From positions 55,984,071 through 56,048,070 of the forward strand of contig CM064432.1 of NCBI GenBank assembly GCA_032690845.1: 64,000 bases of DNA, written 5' to 3'. The notes under the pieces are model-generated. The model had not been told where the DNA came from, did no database searches, and saw only the letters and a list, made by a program, of their open reading frames with translations. The position numbers and the translations under genes were made by a program. This document shows positions 1 to 8,821 of the stretch, one piece after another; the first letter of the stretch is position 1, and every line of letters begins with the position of its first letter. This stretch comes from Eleusine coracana subsp. coracana (lineage: Eukaryota > Streptophyta > Magnoliopsida > Poales > Poaceae).

Positions 1-1597
1 ATTGATTATAGGGAGAACAATAAAGTATTATGTTACCTGCGCCACTTTTACCACCTAACAAGCATCTTTGCAGGGCAATAGAGAGCTCAGCAGACAATTA
101 TTCAGATCCTCGGCCCTAGCAAATAAAAAGGGAAAATGAGATAGGATACAGAGTAATATAAAACTATAGAGAACTTTCAAGCAGAATGAAGTAGGAAATG
201 GAATAGAAGTATACAAAAATGTCCGGATCCAACAATGTATAAATAAATACTATTTTCAGGTAGTTTTTTTAATACTAGGCAATTGCTAACCAGTGTACAA
301 AACTAGTGAGCATTTTCTGACAAACAGGAATGAAATAAGGGTACCTTGAAAAGAGACTTTCTGAAAAAAAAAACACCCATGGAGGTGATTACTAACAAAA
401 CATCAAATATCTTTATATATACCATTGTCAGGAAAGAACGGTTGAGATATGCTTCTAGAAATTCGTTCTTGTAATGTGTCCATGGTCTGTGTGTCGGGAC
501 CCAGGGGTGCTGCAGCAATGGGTTGTACTAGTACGTCACAGTGAACTCTTTACTTCAAATAGTCAACACGTTTGTTGTTTATTCTAGTTCACAGAATGAT
601 CACTCACTCAAATAAAGAAACAAACCCTATAATCATATACACATAGAAAATCTAAAAATCTTGAAAGGACACAATAACCAAGGTGCATACTTTGCACATT
701 TAACAAATAATAATGTCAAAACAAATCATTAACCTGAAAAGTAGGCTCAGCAGTTGGGCTACAGTCAACAAAGATGTTAACTTTTCCTCTGTTAGGGATA
801 AGAATGCTTGGCTTCCCCAATTCAGCCTGCAGACGACAGTATATAGTGAACAAAGAGAGACAAATAACGTGACACAGTGGAATAGGAACAATTTACAAAG
901 TCTTAAAAGTTTGCTGCCTTATTTCATGGGCAAGTTTACAGATCATTAATGCCAACAGATAGATCAATATGTCACATACTCTACCATAATGTTTTGTTGT
1001 CTTTGGACAAGCACATTATAGATAGCTCAACTAAACTAGCGATGTGATTTTTTAGGTTCATTACTTCAAAGAGCCAGTGAGAAGTATTAGCTTGGCAGCA
1101 TAGGTGGCTGTGATGCTTAACAGAATAATCAATTGGTTGATACTTTACTGACTTAGGAACACAGAGTCAATTTTTATGAATTTTAAAGCGAATTTCAGCA
1201 GAAGATTTCTAAAGACGGACTGAACTGAATTGTAAGTGCAAAAACAATTGCCCCTTTGTGGCAGCAAAGAGCAAGACCCCAGCCAGTATTACCTTGACAC
1301 TAGCGATTACTTCGGTGCCCCCCAATCTAACACGAGCTGAACCATTCGCCTGCATCAGCCACCAATCCGAAATAACATGAATACACATATCATTCCAGAA
1401 AGGAAAACAGGATAAAAGAACAGGTGAGTACGATTTACAACAGAGGGATATAAACCTAGGAACCTGTGGAATGAAGCAATGAACCCGGTCTCGACGGAGA
1501 GAGCCCGGAACTGCAGCCGCTGACGGCCGTCGGTGCGGATATCCTGCGCAATGCCACCGTGGATGAAGTACTTCTCCTCTTCCGAGAGTCCTACCAT
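1..1597 (-). pseudogene. RRP42: RRP42-like exosome core subunit, 5' part, disrupted and partial
   Basis: RRP42 is an RNase PH-like subunit of the exosome ring, which processes and degrades RNA from the 3' end. Four GT-AG exons are visible on the minus strand. Exon 1 is 1597-1464 and begins MVGLSEEEKYFIHGGIAQD. Exon 2 is 1349-1293 (ANGSARVRLGGTEVIASVK). Exon 3 is 826-734 (AELGKPS, then VDCSPTAEPTFQ). Exon 4 is 115-37 (GRGSE, stop, then LSAELSIALQRCLLGGKSGA). The family reading runs straight through, but exon 1 holds 8 extra bases just before its donor, which shift the frame, and exon 4 has TAA at 100-98 where a Glu codon is expected. Exons 2 and 3 are clean, at 19 and 31 codons. The intron at 733-116 holds nothing else I recognise. 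The gene continues past the left edge. A 22-kb retrotransposon nest lies about 110 bp upstream of the ATG. A functional copy elsewhere, or sequencing error at the two sites, cannot be excluded from sequence alone. Confidence 0.85.
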
Positions 1598-1709
1598 CGT
1601 GGACCTGGACAGACCAACGCATTGAGCGCAGGCACCAAACCAGAAAAGGGGAAGCAGGCAGGCAGTTAGGGTAGGACCGTAGGAGAGAAGAGACCTCAGA
1701 GGTGAATCC

Positions 1710-2102
1710 TGTCGGAGAAAGCCGGAGTAACGACGGTGGACGTCGCCAGCAAACTCCTGGACGCAACGCGAACACTTGTGAACGAAGATGAACACATGAA
1801 TTGTGCTGCTAACGCGGCAGCGTTTTCTTTCTTTATTCCTTGCTTAAGTAGTACTTGACTAGGCCATCGTGGCCCCTGCTACTATGCGCGACATGCTCGG
1901 ATCACGGGCATGCCGCGCCATGACGCGCCATGCGCGCACGAAGCGCACGACTCCAACTTGCCCCGCACGAACGGCGCGAGCGTTAGGCCTAAGACTCGGG
2001 CGCTCCAACAAACTGGACAACACCTCTAACTGAACAGGATAAACAAGTAAAGAGAAATTAAAAGGAACTAATAAACGCACAAGATTATAGACTATATCAA
2101 CA
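1710..2102 (-). repeat. 3' LTR of element A
   Basis: This copy is 393 bp and matches 23392-23784 end to end. By eye I count about 19 substitutions plus two small compensating indels, many of them C-to-T or G-to-A changes of the kind seen after methyl-CpG deamination. The termini are TG and CA. It lies about 110 bp upstream of the RRP42-like start codon in the same transcriptional direction. Confidence 0.95.
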
Positions 2103-2114
2103 TTTCTCCACCTA
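2103..2114 (-). other. Polypurine tract of element A
   Basis: In element orientation the purine-rich stretch taggtggagaaa directly abuts the 3' LTR (TGTTGATATAG). This is the position where second-strand synthesis is primed. Confidence 0.7.
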
Positions 2115-3454
2115 AGCTTGTGCGTCTTCAGTCTGAATGCTGGCAACTCCGATTCTGCCCCGCATCTCCTGAAACTTGACGCGTGCAAGGGACTTAGTCA
2201 GAATGTCAGCCAGCTGATTTTCGGTTCCCACGAACTCAACCCTGATCCTGCCTTCAGCCACACATTCTCGCACAAAGTGATAGCGAATCCTGATATGCTT
2301 ACTTCGCCCATGAAACACTGGGTTCTTGACCAGGTCTATTGCCGACTTGTTGTCTATCTTTAGGGACGGCGTTGTGACTGCAGTTCCCAAGATTTCTGAC
2401 AGTAACCCGGCGAGCCAAACTCCCTGACATGCTACGACTGATGTCGCCATATATTCTACCTCGCATGATGATAAGGCCACTGACTTTTGCTTCTGTGACA
2501 GCCAAGAGATTGGATTCCGGCCCAGGTAGAACAGTACACCCATAGTGCTTCTGCTGTCGTCTTCATCCCCGGCCAAGTCACTGTCACTGAACCCCGTTAA
2601 AACCAGATCCTCAACCTTGCCTCTTGCATACCGTATCCCATGATCACAGGTTCCTGCAATGTATCGCAGGGTGTGTTTCACTGCTGCCTGGTGATCTTCA
2701 TGGGGCTCTGCCATGAACCTACTCACGTAATTGACTGAGTGAGCAAGATCAGGCCGAGTGTGAAGTAGATACCTCAATGTGCCAACAATACTGCGGTATT
2801 CTGTGGCATCCACCAATGGCTTGGAGCTTTTCTTGAAGAGCTTCAGTCTTGCTTCCATAGGTGATGGGCTTGAGTTGCAGTCAGACATCCCTGTCTTCTC
2901 GAGCAGGCTTTGTGCATATGCAGTCTGACGAATTGAAGTACCATTGTAATCTTGACGTACCTCAGTTCCCAGATAGTATGTGAGCAACCCTAGGTCACTC
3001 ATGCGGAAGCGCTGATGCATTTCAATCTTGAACTTGTTGATGTCGAGATCCACCGGACCAGCGATGAGAAGATCATCAACATAGACTCCCACTACCAGAG
3101 GCCTGCTCGCCGTGCGCCTGGTGTAGACGGCGTGCTCATGATCGCTGCGGGTGAAACCCAGTGAGCAGAGAGATGTATGCAGCTTGGAGTACCAGACCCG
3201 CGGAGCCTGCCGCAGGCCATACAGTGCCTTCTTCAACCTGAGAACCTGATGATCCTTCCCAACGGTGAACCCAGGTGGCAGTTTGACATATACTTCCTCC
3301 TCCAGATCTCCATTCAGAAAGGCCGACTTTACATCCATATTATGTATCTTCCACCCTTCATGAGCTGCTACAGCTAGGATCATCCTCACCGATTTCATTC
3401 GTGCAACTGGTGCAAAGACCTCCTCAAAGTCAACTCCCTGCTGCTGAACATACC
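2112..3454 (-). pseudogene. Element A reverse transcriptase and RNase H (3' part of pol)
   Basis: An open frame encodes most of a Copia reverse transcriptase followed by RNase H. Visible motifs are GVDFEEVFAPVARMKSVR near the start, MDVKSAFLNGDL, the catalytic YVDD (VGVYVDDLLIAG), LRYLLHTRPDL, and the RNase H stretch SWLSQKQKSVALSSCEVEY. It ends in a tag stop just before the polypurine tract. This segment has no internal stop. Its upstream continuation resumes at 20445 beyond element B and reads in frame across the atacc junction once B and one duplication are ignored. The open frame visible up to 3479 includes 25 bases of the B LTR, which are not part of A. Confidence 0.9.
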
Positions 3455-3606
3455 TGTTAACGTGTTGTATTATGTACATGATAGGTTTACTTGGAGATCA
3501 AGTCTCCTTCCATGTTGTAACCCTAATTATATCGAGTATAAATATAACCTAGAAGGCCGCCACCACGGTGCGCTGAGCCTTTCCCAAACTCTTCCTGCCC
3601 TCACCA
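3455..3606 (+). repeat. 5' LTR of element B
   Basis: A short LTR of about 152 bp matches 20284-20439. It contains a TATA-like tataaata at about 3537. About 11 differences are countable in the first 133 aligned bases. The last 20 or so bases do not align cleanly with the 3' LTR, and the following sequence repeats a 21-bp unit (ccttcctgccctcaccaatg...) in tandem, so the right boundary is approximate. Confidence 0.8.
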
Positions 3607-3644
3607 ATGCCCTTCCTGCCCTCACCAATGCCTCTTCCCCTACA

Positions 3645-4664
3645 ATGTTTCTGCAGATGGTGCCGCCGTCTCCCATTGTCGCTGCCCTTGGCGTCTCCAC
3701 CATCAAGCACCACGTGCCCGTGACACTTAGCTTCAAGACCTCCAATTTCTCTAAGTGGAAAACCTACTTCATGGCGGCCTGCGGCAAGTTTGGTTTACTA
3801 TCCCACATCGACGGCACCACCGCTGCCCGACTCGCCGATGTGGATTGGGTGCAGGCCGACAGTTGCATCTGCACCTGGCTCTACACCTCGATGGCCGACG
3901 ACATCAGCGACATGGCTGTCGAGCCCGATCAGACAGTGCGCGATCTTTGGGTGCGCACCTGCTCACTCTTCAACGCCAACCGCGACACACGCGCGGTGTT
4001 TCTCCATCAGCAGTTCCACTCCATGGTACAAGGTGATCTCTCCATCACCGAGTACTTTCACTGCCTCAAGATGAGCGCCGATGCTCTCCGCGACATCGAC
4101 TGCAAGATCGAAGATGATGAGCTTATTCTGAATGCCCTTCAGGGTCTCAACCCCCGCTTCAAGAATGCCGCCAACATCATCACCTTCAACCCTCCCCTCC
4201 CGGACTTCGCCAAGACCCGGGATCTGCTGTTCCTGAAGGAATCTTCGGAACTGAATGATGTCCCCGTCTCCAATGCAATGGCGCTCATGTCGGCTCCCAC
4301 CGGCCCCTGCCCTGGTGGTTCTGCTTGTGCCCTCGCTGCGTCTCGTGCGTCCTCCCCTTCTACTGGGCGTGGTCGTGGCAAGGGTCGAGGCAAGCCTAAA
4401 AGCAACGGCCCTGGCGGTGGTTTCTACTCCAACCCTAGCCGTCCGCCCGCATCGGCATCCCCCGGTCCCACTCCTCCGGCTGGGCCCTGGGTTTGCATGT
4501 CGCTGCCCTACCAAGGTGCTCCGACTTGGGCTGGCTATGGTCGCGGTGCTCGCGGGATCCTTGGCCCGTGCCCTGCGTCGACTCCTGCCCAGGCCTACGC
4601 TATGACGTTTGCTCCTCTACACACCTCCACTGCTGCGGCTTCTCTGCACCCTGCCTACCCGTAG
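3645..4664 (+). pseudogene. Element B gag
   Basis: A Copia gag of the UBN2 / retrotransposon gag class. Family-type stretches are TSNFSKWKTYFMAACGKFGL, VRDLWVRTCSLF, then FHSMVQGDLSITEYFHCLK and LILNALQGLNPRFK. The C-terminal part is rich in Gly, Arg and Pro (GRGRGKGRGKPK) and shows no CCHC zinc knuckle. The frame ends in two tandem stops (TAG TAG) and then stays open in the same frame into the protease. The open frame extends upstream into the LTR, but the ATG at 3645 is the likely start. No tRNA-Met primer-binding site is seen between LTR and gag. Confidence 0.8.
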
Positions 4665-5273
4665 TAGTGGGATCCGGTGAGTGGGATCACCGCCGCCTTC
4701 AACGCCATGCAGCCACCCTCTCACAGCGAGTGGGTGTTTGATTCCGGCGCGTCCAACCATATGGCCTCGCATGACGGTATTCTTCACACCACCCTCCCCT
4801 CTCCTCCGTCCTCCCTTGTCACCGTGGGCAATGGTTCTACCATCCCTGTAACACGGGTTGGACATTCTACTCTTTCTTTTCCTTCTTCCAACTTTCATCT
4901 CCGTAATGTTTTCATTGTTCCTTCTTTGATTAAAAATCTAGTCAGTGTTTGTTATTTCTCTCGTGATAACTCCTGTTCCATTGAATTTGACCCACTTGGT
5001 TTTTCCATTAAGGATCTTCGCACCCAGACCGTGATTCTACGCTGCAATAGTGATGACGATCTCTACACTGTTGGTGCTCCTGCTGCTGCATGCTTCATCG
5101 CCCTTCTCTCCACCACCACGTCCTATGATGTTTGGCACCGCCGCTTAGGTCATCCCGAGCGCGATGTTATGACGTCCCTCCATCAGTCTAGTCTTATTTC
5201 CTGTAATAAAACTGGTGCATCTTTGTGTCATGCTTGCCAACTCGGAAAGCATGTTCGTTTACCATTTGATAGG
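4665..5273 (+). pseudogene. Element B protease and GAG-pre-integrase, cut by element C
   Basis: In the same frame as gag, this segment holds the Copia aspartic protease motif WVFDSGASNHM and the GAG-pre-integrase signature DVWHRRLGHP, followed by a CHACQLGKHVRLPF zinc-type stretch. The frame is cut at atagg by element C and resumes at 17456 with the integrase catalytic core. The motifs are intact here. The damage lies in the double stop before it and in the right half. Confidence 0.85.
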
Positions 5274-6744
5274 TGAAGCATCTAGGCCCTTTTTAGTGTT
5301 TTGGTAATTAATGACGACCCTTATTTTTGACTAACTACGTTGTTGAGGTGATTATGGTTGTAGTCAAAATAAGGGATGGAATGATGGATGAAGCGATATA
5401 CATATGGATGGCTCAAGGCAAAGGTATCTTGATAAGGTTTTCTATTTTGCCGGTCACAAGGAGATTAGAGATGAGTGACCGGATTATAGGTTAAATGCCG
5501 TACTATCAGAGGGGTCGATGAAACGACCTTGAGTATCCATGGTTGCCACAAATGCTCAATTCCTATCTTTGTGAGTGGTTCTGTGTGAGTTGAGTGTGCC
5601 CATATCTTTCAGGAAAGCAAAGAGTAAAAGAAGGAGGGCTGGCAGGTCACTCCTGGCGGTCAGACCGCCAGGACCCGCGGTCTGACCGCCGTGCGCTTCA
5701 GAGACGGCCAGAGGAGTGGCCTCTCTGGTGGCTCGGGTGATGGCCTGACGGTCTGATCGTAGTTAACCACGGTCTGACCGTCGGTGCATGTCTGGTGTCG
5801 ATAGAGACTTTGTTCTTGGGTGAAAGTTGAAAGTGTCCCAACGGTCTGACCATGGGTGATGACGGTCTGACCGTCGGGCTCGTGCCAGAAGGAGTTTGAA
5901 AGTCAAACTAGCCGTTGGGTTGTACGACGGTCCGACCGTAGGGAGTCACGGTCAGACCGTCCGGTGCACAGAAAGCTGTAACGGCTAGTTTTCAAAGGGT
6001 GGCCTATTTATACCTCCTCCATCCCGTGCATAGAGGCTCTCCTGGCCATTAGAAAAGCATTGTACACCCTTTGGAGCTCATTCCCCTCTCACACAAAGCT
6101 TTAGTGGAAAGATTGCAAGTGTGTGAGTGTGAGTGCCCTAATCTTGAGTGTTTTGAGCATTGTGGCACTTGGGATCCTCAAGCAAGCGTCATCGACTTGT
6201 TACTCTTGGAGGTTGCCGCCTCCTAGACGGCTTGGAGGAGTCAAATCCGTGAGCCCTTCAAGAAGCTTGTGAAGGAGGTCCGGATTCTTGTGAGAGGTGC
6301 GGTGCTCGCCTCGCCAGAGCGGTGAAGAGCAACCCTAGTGGAATCGAGGTTTAGAGAGGTTCAAGGTATTGATTGTTTTCTATCTCAAGTTGTTCTTTGT
6401 GAGCCCTTCTTGGTGGTGGAGAAGTGGATACTTGAGGAGAGAAGCACTTCATACGCTTGAATCCACCTCAGCGTGGATTAGGGGTGATCGGCAAATCACC
6501 GAGACCACGGGAAAATATCCTTTGTCTCTTGACTTGTATTTTCATATGTTGTTTACATACTAGAAATTGATTGATGTATGTCACCTAGGATTGTCAACCT
6601 ACTTTAGCTCAAACCTAGGTTTAGTTGTCAATTTCTTGCTTTTATCCAATTGTCTTTAAATTCCGCAATTAGTTGGATAGTTAGCTTTTAAATTTTTAAT
6701 TCGGCTATTCACCCGCCCTCTAGCCGGAGTCCTTCGATCCTACA
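5274..6744 (+). repeat. 5' LTR of element C
   Basis: The LTR is 1,471 bp, begins TGAAGCATCTAGGCCC and ends TCCTACA, exactly the length of 15980-17450. A TATA box (tatttata) lies at about 6005-6012, the probable core promoter. Between 5655 and 5970 it has eight copies of a near-palindromic motif of the form acggtcWgaccgt (at about 5659, 5678, 5747, 5771, 5839, 5860, 5927 and 5949). These copies are absent from the rest of the LTR. Confidence 0.95.
6005..6012 (+). promoter_or_regulatory. TATA box in the 5' LTR of element C
   Basis: The box tatttata follows the repeat cluster and precedes a CT-rich leader (cctcctccatcc). The same box is at 16711-16718 in the 3' LTR. Confidence 0.55.
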
Positions 6745-6746
6745 AG

Positions 6747-6758
6747 TGGTATCAGAGC
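6747..6758 (+). other. Primer-binding site of element C
   Basis: tggtatcagagc sits two bases after the 5' LTR. It is the standard complement of the 3' end of initiator tRNA-Met used by plant Copia elements. Confidence 0.9.
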
Positions 6759-6804
6759 AGGTTCTCCCTAAATTGATTGGAATTCATCTTCCGGGAGAAG
6801 GATT

Positions 6805-8814
6805 ATGGCTAGTAACATGGTGAATGTTGGCCACGCGCCATTCTTTGATGGTCAAGACTTTGATTATTGGAAGACATGTATGTTGATTCATCTTGAGGCT
6901 GTGGGGGAGACCGTGTTGAATATTGTGGAAGAAGGTTATGTGGTTCTTGATCCGACACATCCCACTCCCGCCGACAAGGAAAATATCAAGGCCAATGCTC
7001 AAGCCAAGAACATTCTTATTCGGTCCCTAAGCAAGGAGGAATATCATAGAGTGTGCAAGCTCAAGACCGCATATGAGATGTGGAACACTCCATTGGAAGC
7101 TCATGAGGGCACCAAGATGGTCAAGAGTGCCAAGTTGTTTATTTGCAAGGGCAAATTTGAAGGATTTGCATTGTTGCCCAGTGAAGAGTTGAAGGCCGCC
7201 TTTGCAAGATTGAACAACATTGTGAATGATCTCAAGGATCTTGGTCATGATATTCCCAATGTTGATATATCTCATAAGTTTCTTAGAGCTTTGCCATCCA
7301 AGTATGAAACAATTGTCACTATGCTTGTGAGATCAAATTTGGAAGAAACAACTCCTTCAGAAATCTTGGGTGATGTTCTCACTCATGATATCTTCAAGCA
7401 ATCTCAAGTGGCTTCTAGGGAGGATCAAATTGATATGAAGAAGAAGAGTGTTGCTTTCAAGGCTAGTGGCTCTCACAATGATGATGATGATAATGATGAA
7501 GAGAGTGACTCCGATGATGATCATGAGAATGTAGCCTTGATGGTGAGGAAGTTCAAGAAATTCATGAAGAAAGTAAAGTATAGTGGATTCAACAAAAATT
7601 ACAAGTCATCCAAGAAGAATCCATTTGCAAACAAGAAATGCTATGAGTGTGGAGAATTTGGCCATATCTCTACAAATTGCAAGAAGAAGAATCATAGTGA
7701 TGATGATGATGATGAGCCAAGAAAGAACAAGAGATTTGTAAAGAAGAAGTTTCTCAAGAAGTTCTCCAATAAGAAAAATGGCAAGGCTTATTATGTTGAA
7801 TGGGATTCCGATGCTAGTTCGGATTCTGATTCCGATGATGAAGATGACAAGCCTTCCAAGAAGGGTCTTGCCGGCATTGCCATCAAGGAAGCTCCATCGC
7901 TATTCGATTCACATTATTGCTTCATGGCAAAAGGTGAATCTAAGGTATGCAACGATGACTATGAGCCTTCCTATGATGAACTAGTTGAAATGCTTAGTGA
8001 ACTTGATGATGTGTTGGGGGACATAAAGAGCAAGTACAAGGACTTGAAGAGAAAGCACTTTTCTCTCCAAAAAGCTTATGATGAGCTAAAGTCATCTCAT
8101 GAGGATCTAAAAGGAACTCATGAGAAGCTTGAGGAAACTCATAAGACTTATGTAGCCCAACACACCAACAAGGTCCAAATTGATGCCGGTGTGTCTTGCA
8201 ATTTGATTAATGATATGCCTACTGCTCATGTTACTTCTTCTAGCATATCTACCTCATGTGATGATTTACTTGCTATACCATGCTCTTCTAAGATTGATGC
8301 TTGCATGAATGATGTGAATACTTGTCATCCCTTGCTTATTGTTGAAAATCATAAATTAAGGGACACCGTTGATCATCTTGTTGATGCTCTTGCTAAGTGT
8401 CACAAGGGTGAAAATGTTTTTAATGAAATGTGGAAGTGTCAACGGTTCACTCTCAAGCATGAGGGTCTTGGATATATCCCCAAGAAAAACAAAAATGTCT
8501 TTGTTGCTAAAAGGTCCACTTTTGTTAAAGAAAGTGGCTTGTATTGCTCGATGTGCAAGAATACCGGATATCTTGCAAAAGATTGCACCGGTAAGAAGAT
8601 TGCTAATGTTGCTATGGATCCTTCTTACATGCTTGTTAAATCATCCAATGGTGTTGTGCATGCTAAGATTGTTGGTAAAAATAATGTTCATGCTAAGACC
8701 AACATGAATGGCACATTTGACAATGGAATAAAGAAAAGGTCCATTTGGGTGCCAAAGGTGTTGGTGACTAATCTCCAAGGACCCAAGCAAATTTGGGTAC
8801 CTAAGAACAACTAA
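6805..8814 (+). CDS. Element C gag
   Basis: A single open frame of 669 codons. The N-terminal part is Copia gag-like (FFDGQDFDYWKTCMLIHL, KTAYEMWNTPLEAHEGT, HKFLRALPSKYETIV). An Asp-rich segment and the CCHC zinc knuckle CYECGEFGHISTNC follow, then a Lys/Ser/Asp-rich region and a Lys/Glu-rich coiled-coil-like stretch (DLKRKHFSLQKAYDELKSSH). A second Cys-rich motif (YCSMCKNTGYLAKDC) lies near the C-terminus. The length and second Cys cluster fit Sirevirus gag. It ends in taa and pol resumes in another frame only about 10 bases later. The start is the first ATG, 46 bp after the primer-binding site. Confidence 0.85.
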   Translation: MASNMVNVGHAPFFDGQDFDYWKTCMLIHLEAVGETVLNIVEEGYVVLDPTHPTPADKENIKANAQAKNILIRSLSKEEYHRVCKLKTAYEMWNTPLEAHEGTKMVKSAKLFICKGKFEGFALLPSEELKAAFARLNNIVNDLKDLGHDIPNVDISHKFLRALPSKYETIVTMLVRSNLEETTPSEILGDVLTHDIFKQSQVASREDQIDMKKKSVAFKASGSHNDDDDNDEESDSDDDHENVALMVRKFKKFMKKVKYSGFNKNYKSSKKNPFANKKCYECGEFGHISTNCKKKNHSDDDDDEPRKNKRFVKKKFLKKFSNKKNGKAYYVEWDSDASSDSDSDDEDDKPSKKGLAGIAIKEAPSLFDSHYCFMAKGESKVCNDDYEPSYDELVEMLSELDDVLGDIKSKYKDLKRKHFSLQKAYDELKSSHEDLKGTHEKLEETHKTYVAQHTNKVQIDAGVSCNLINDMPTAHVTSSSISTSCDDLLAIPCSSKIDACMNDVNTCHPLLIVENHKLRDTVDHLVDALAKCHKGENVFNEMWKCQRFTLKHEGLGYIPKKNKNVFVAKRSTFVKESGLYCSMCKNTGYLAKDCTGKKIANVAMDPSYMLVKSSNGVVHAKIVGKNNVHAKTNMNGTFDNGIKKRSIWVPKVLVTNLQGPKQIWVPKNN

Positions 8815-8821
8815 ATTTGTT

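Noticed and set aside
3462..3644. N-terminal extension of the element B gag frame starting in the LTR
   Set aside because: The first 61 codons translate the LTR and a tandem repeat. The ATG at 3645 suits Copia gag.
5655..5970. Reading the ggtctgaccg cluster as a CRISPR-like array
   Set aside because: Spacing is irregular, the repeats are only about 13 bp and variable, and the setting is a plant LTR.
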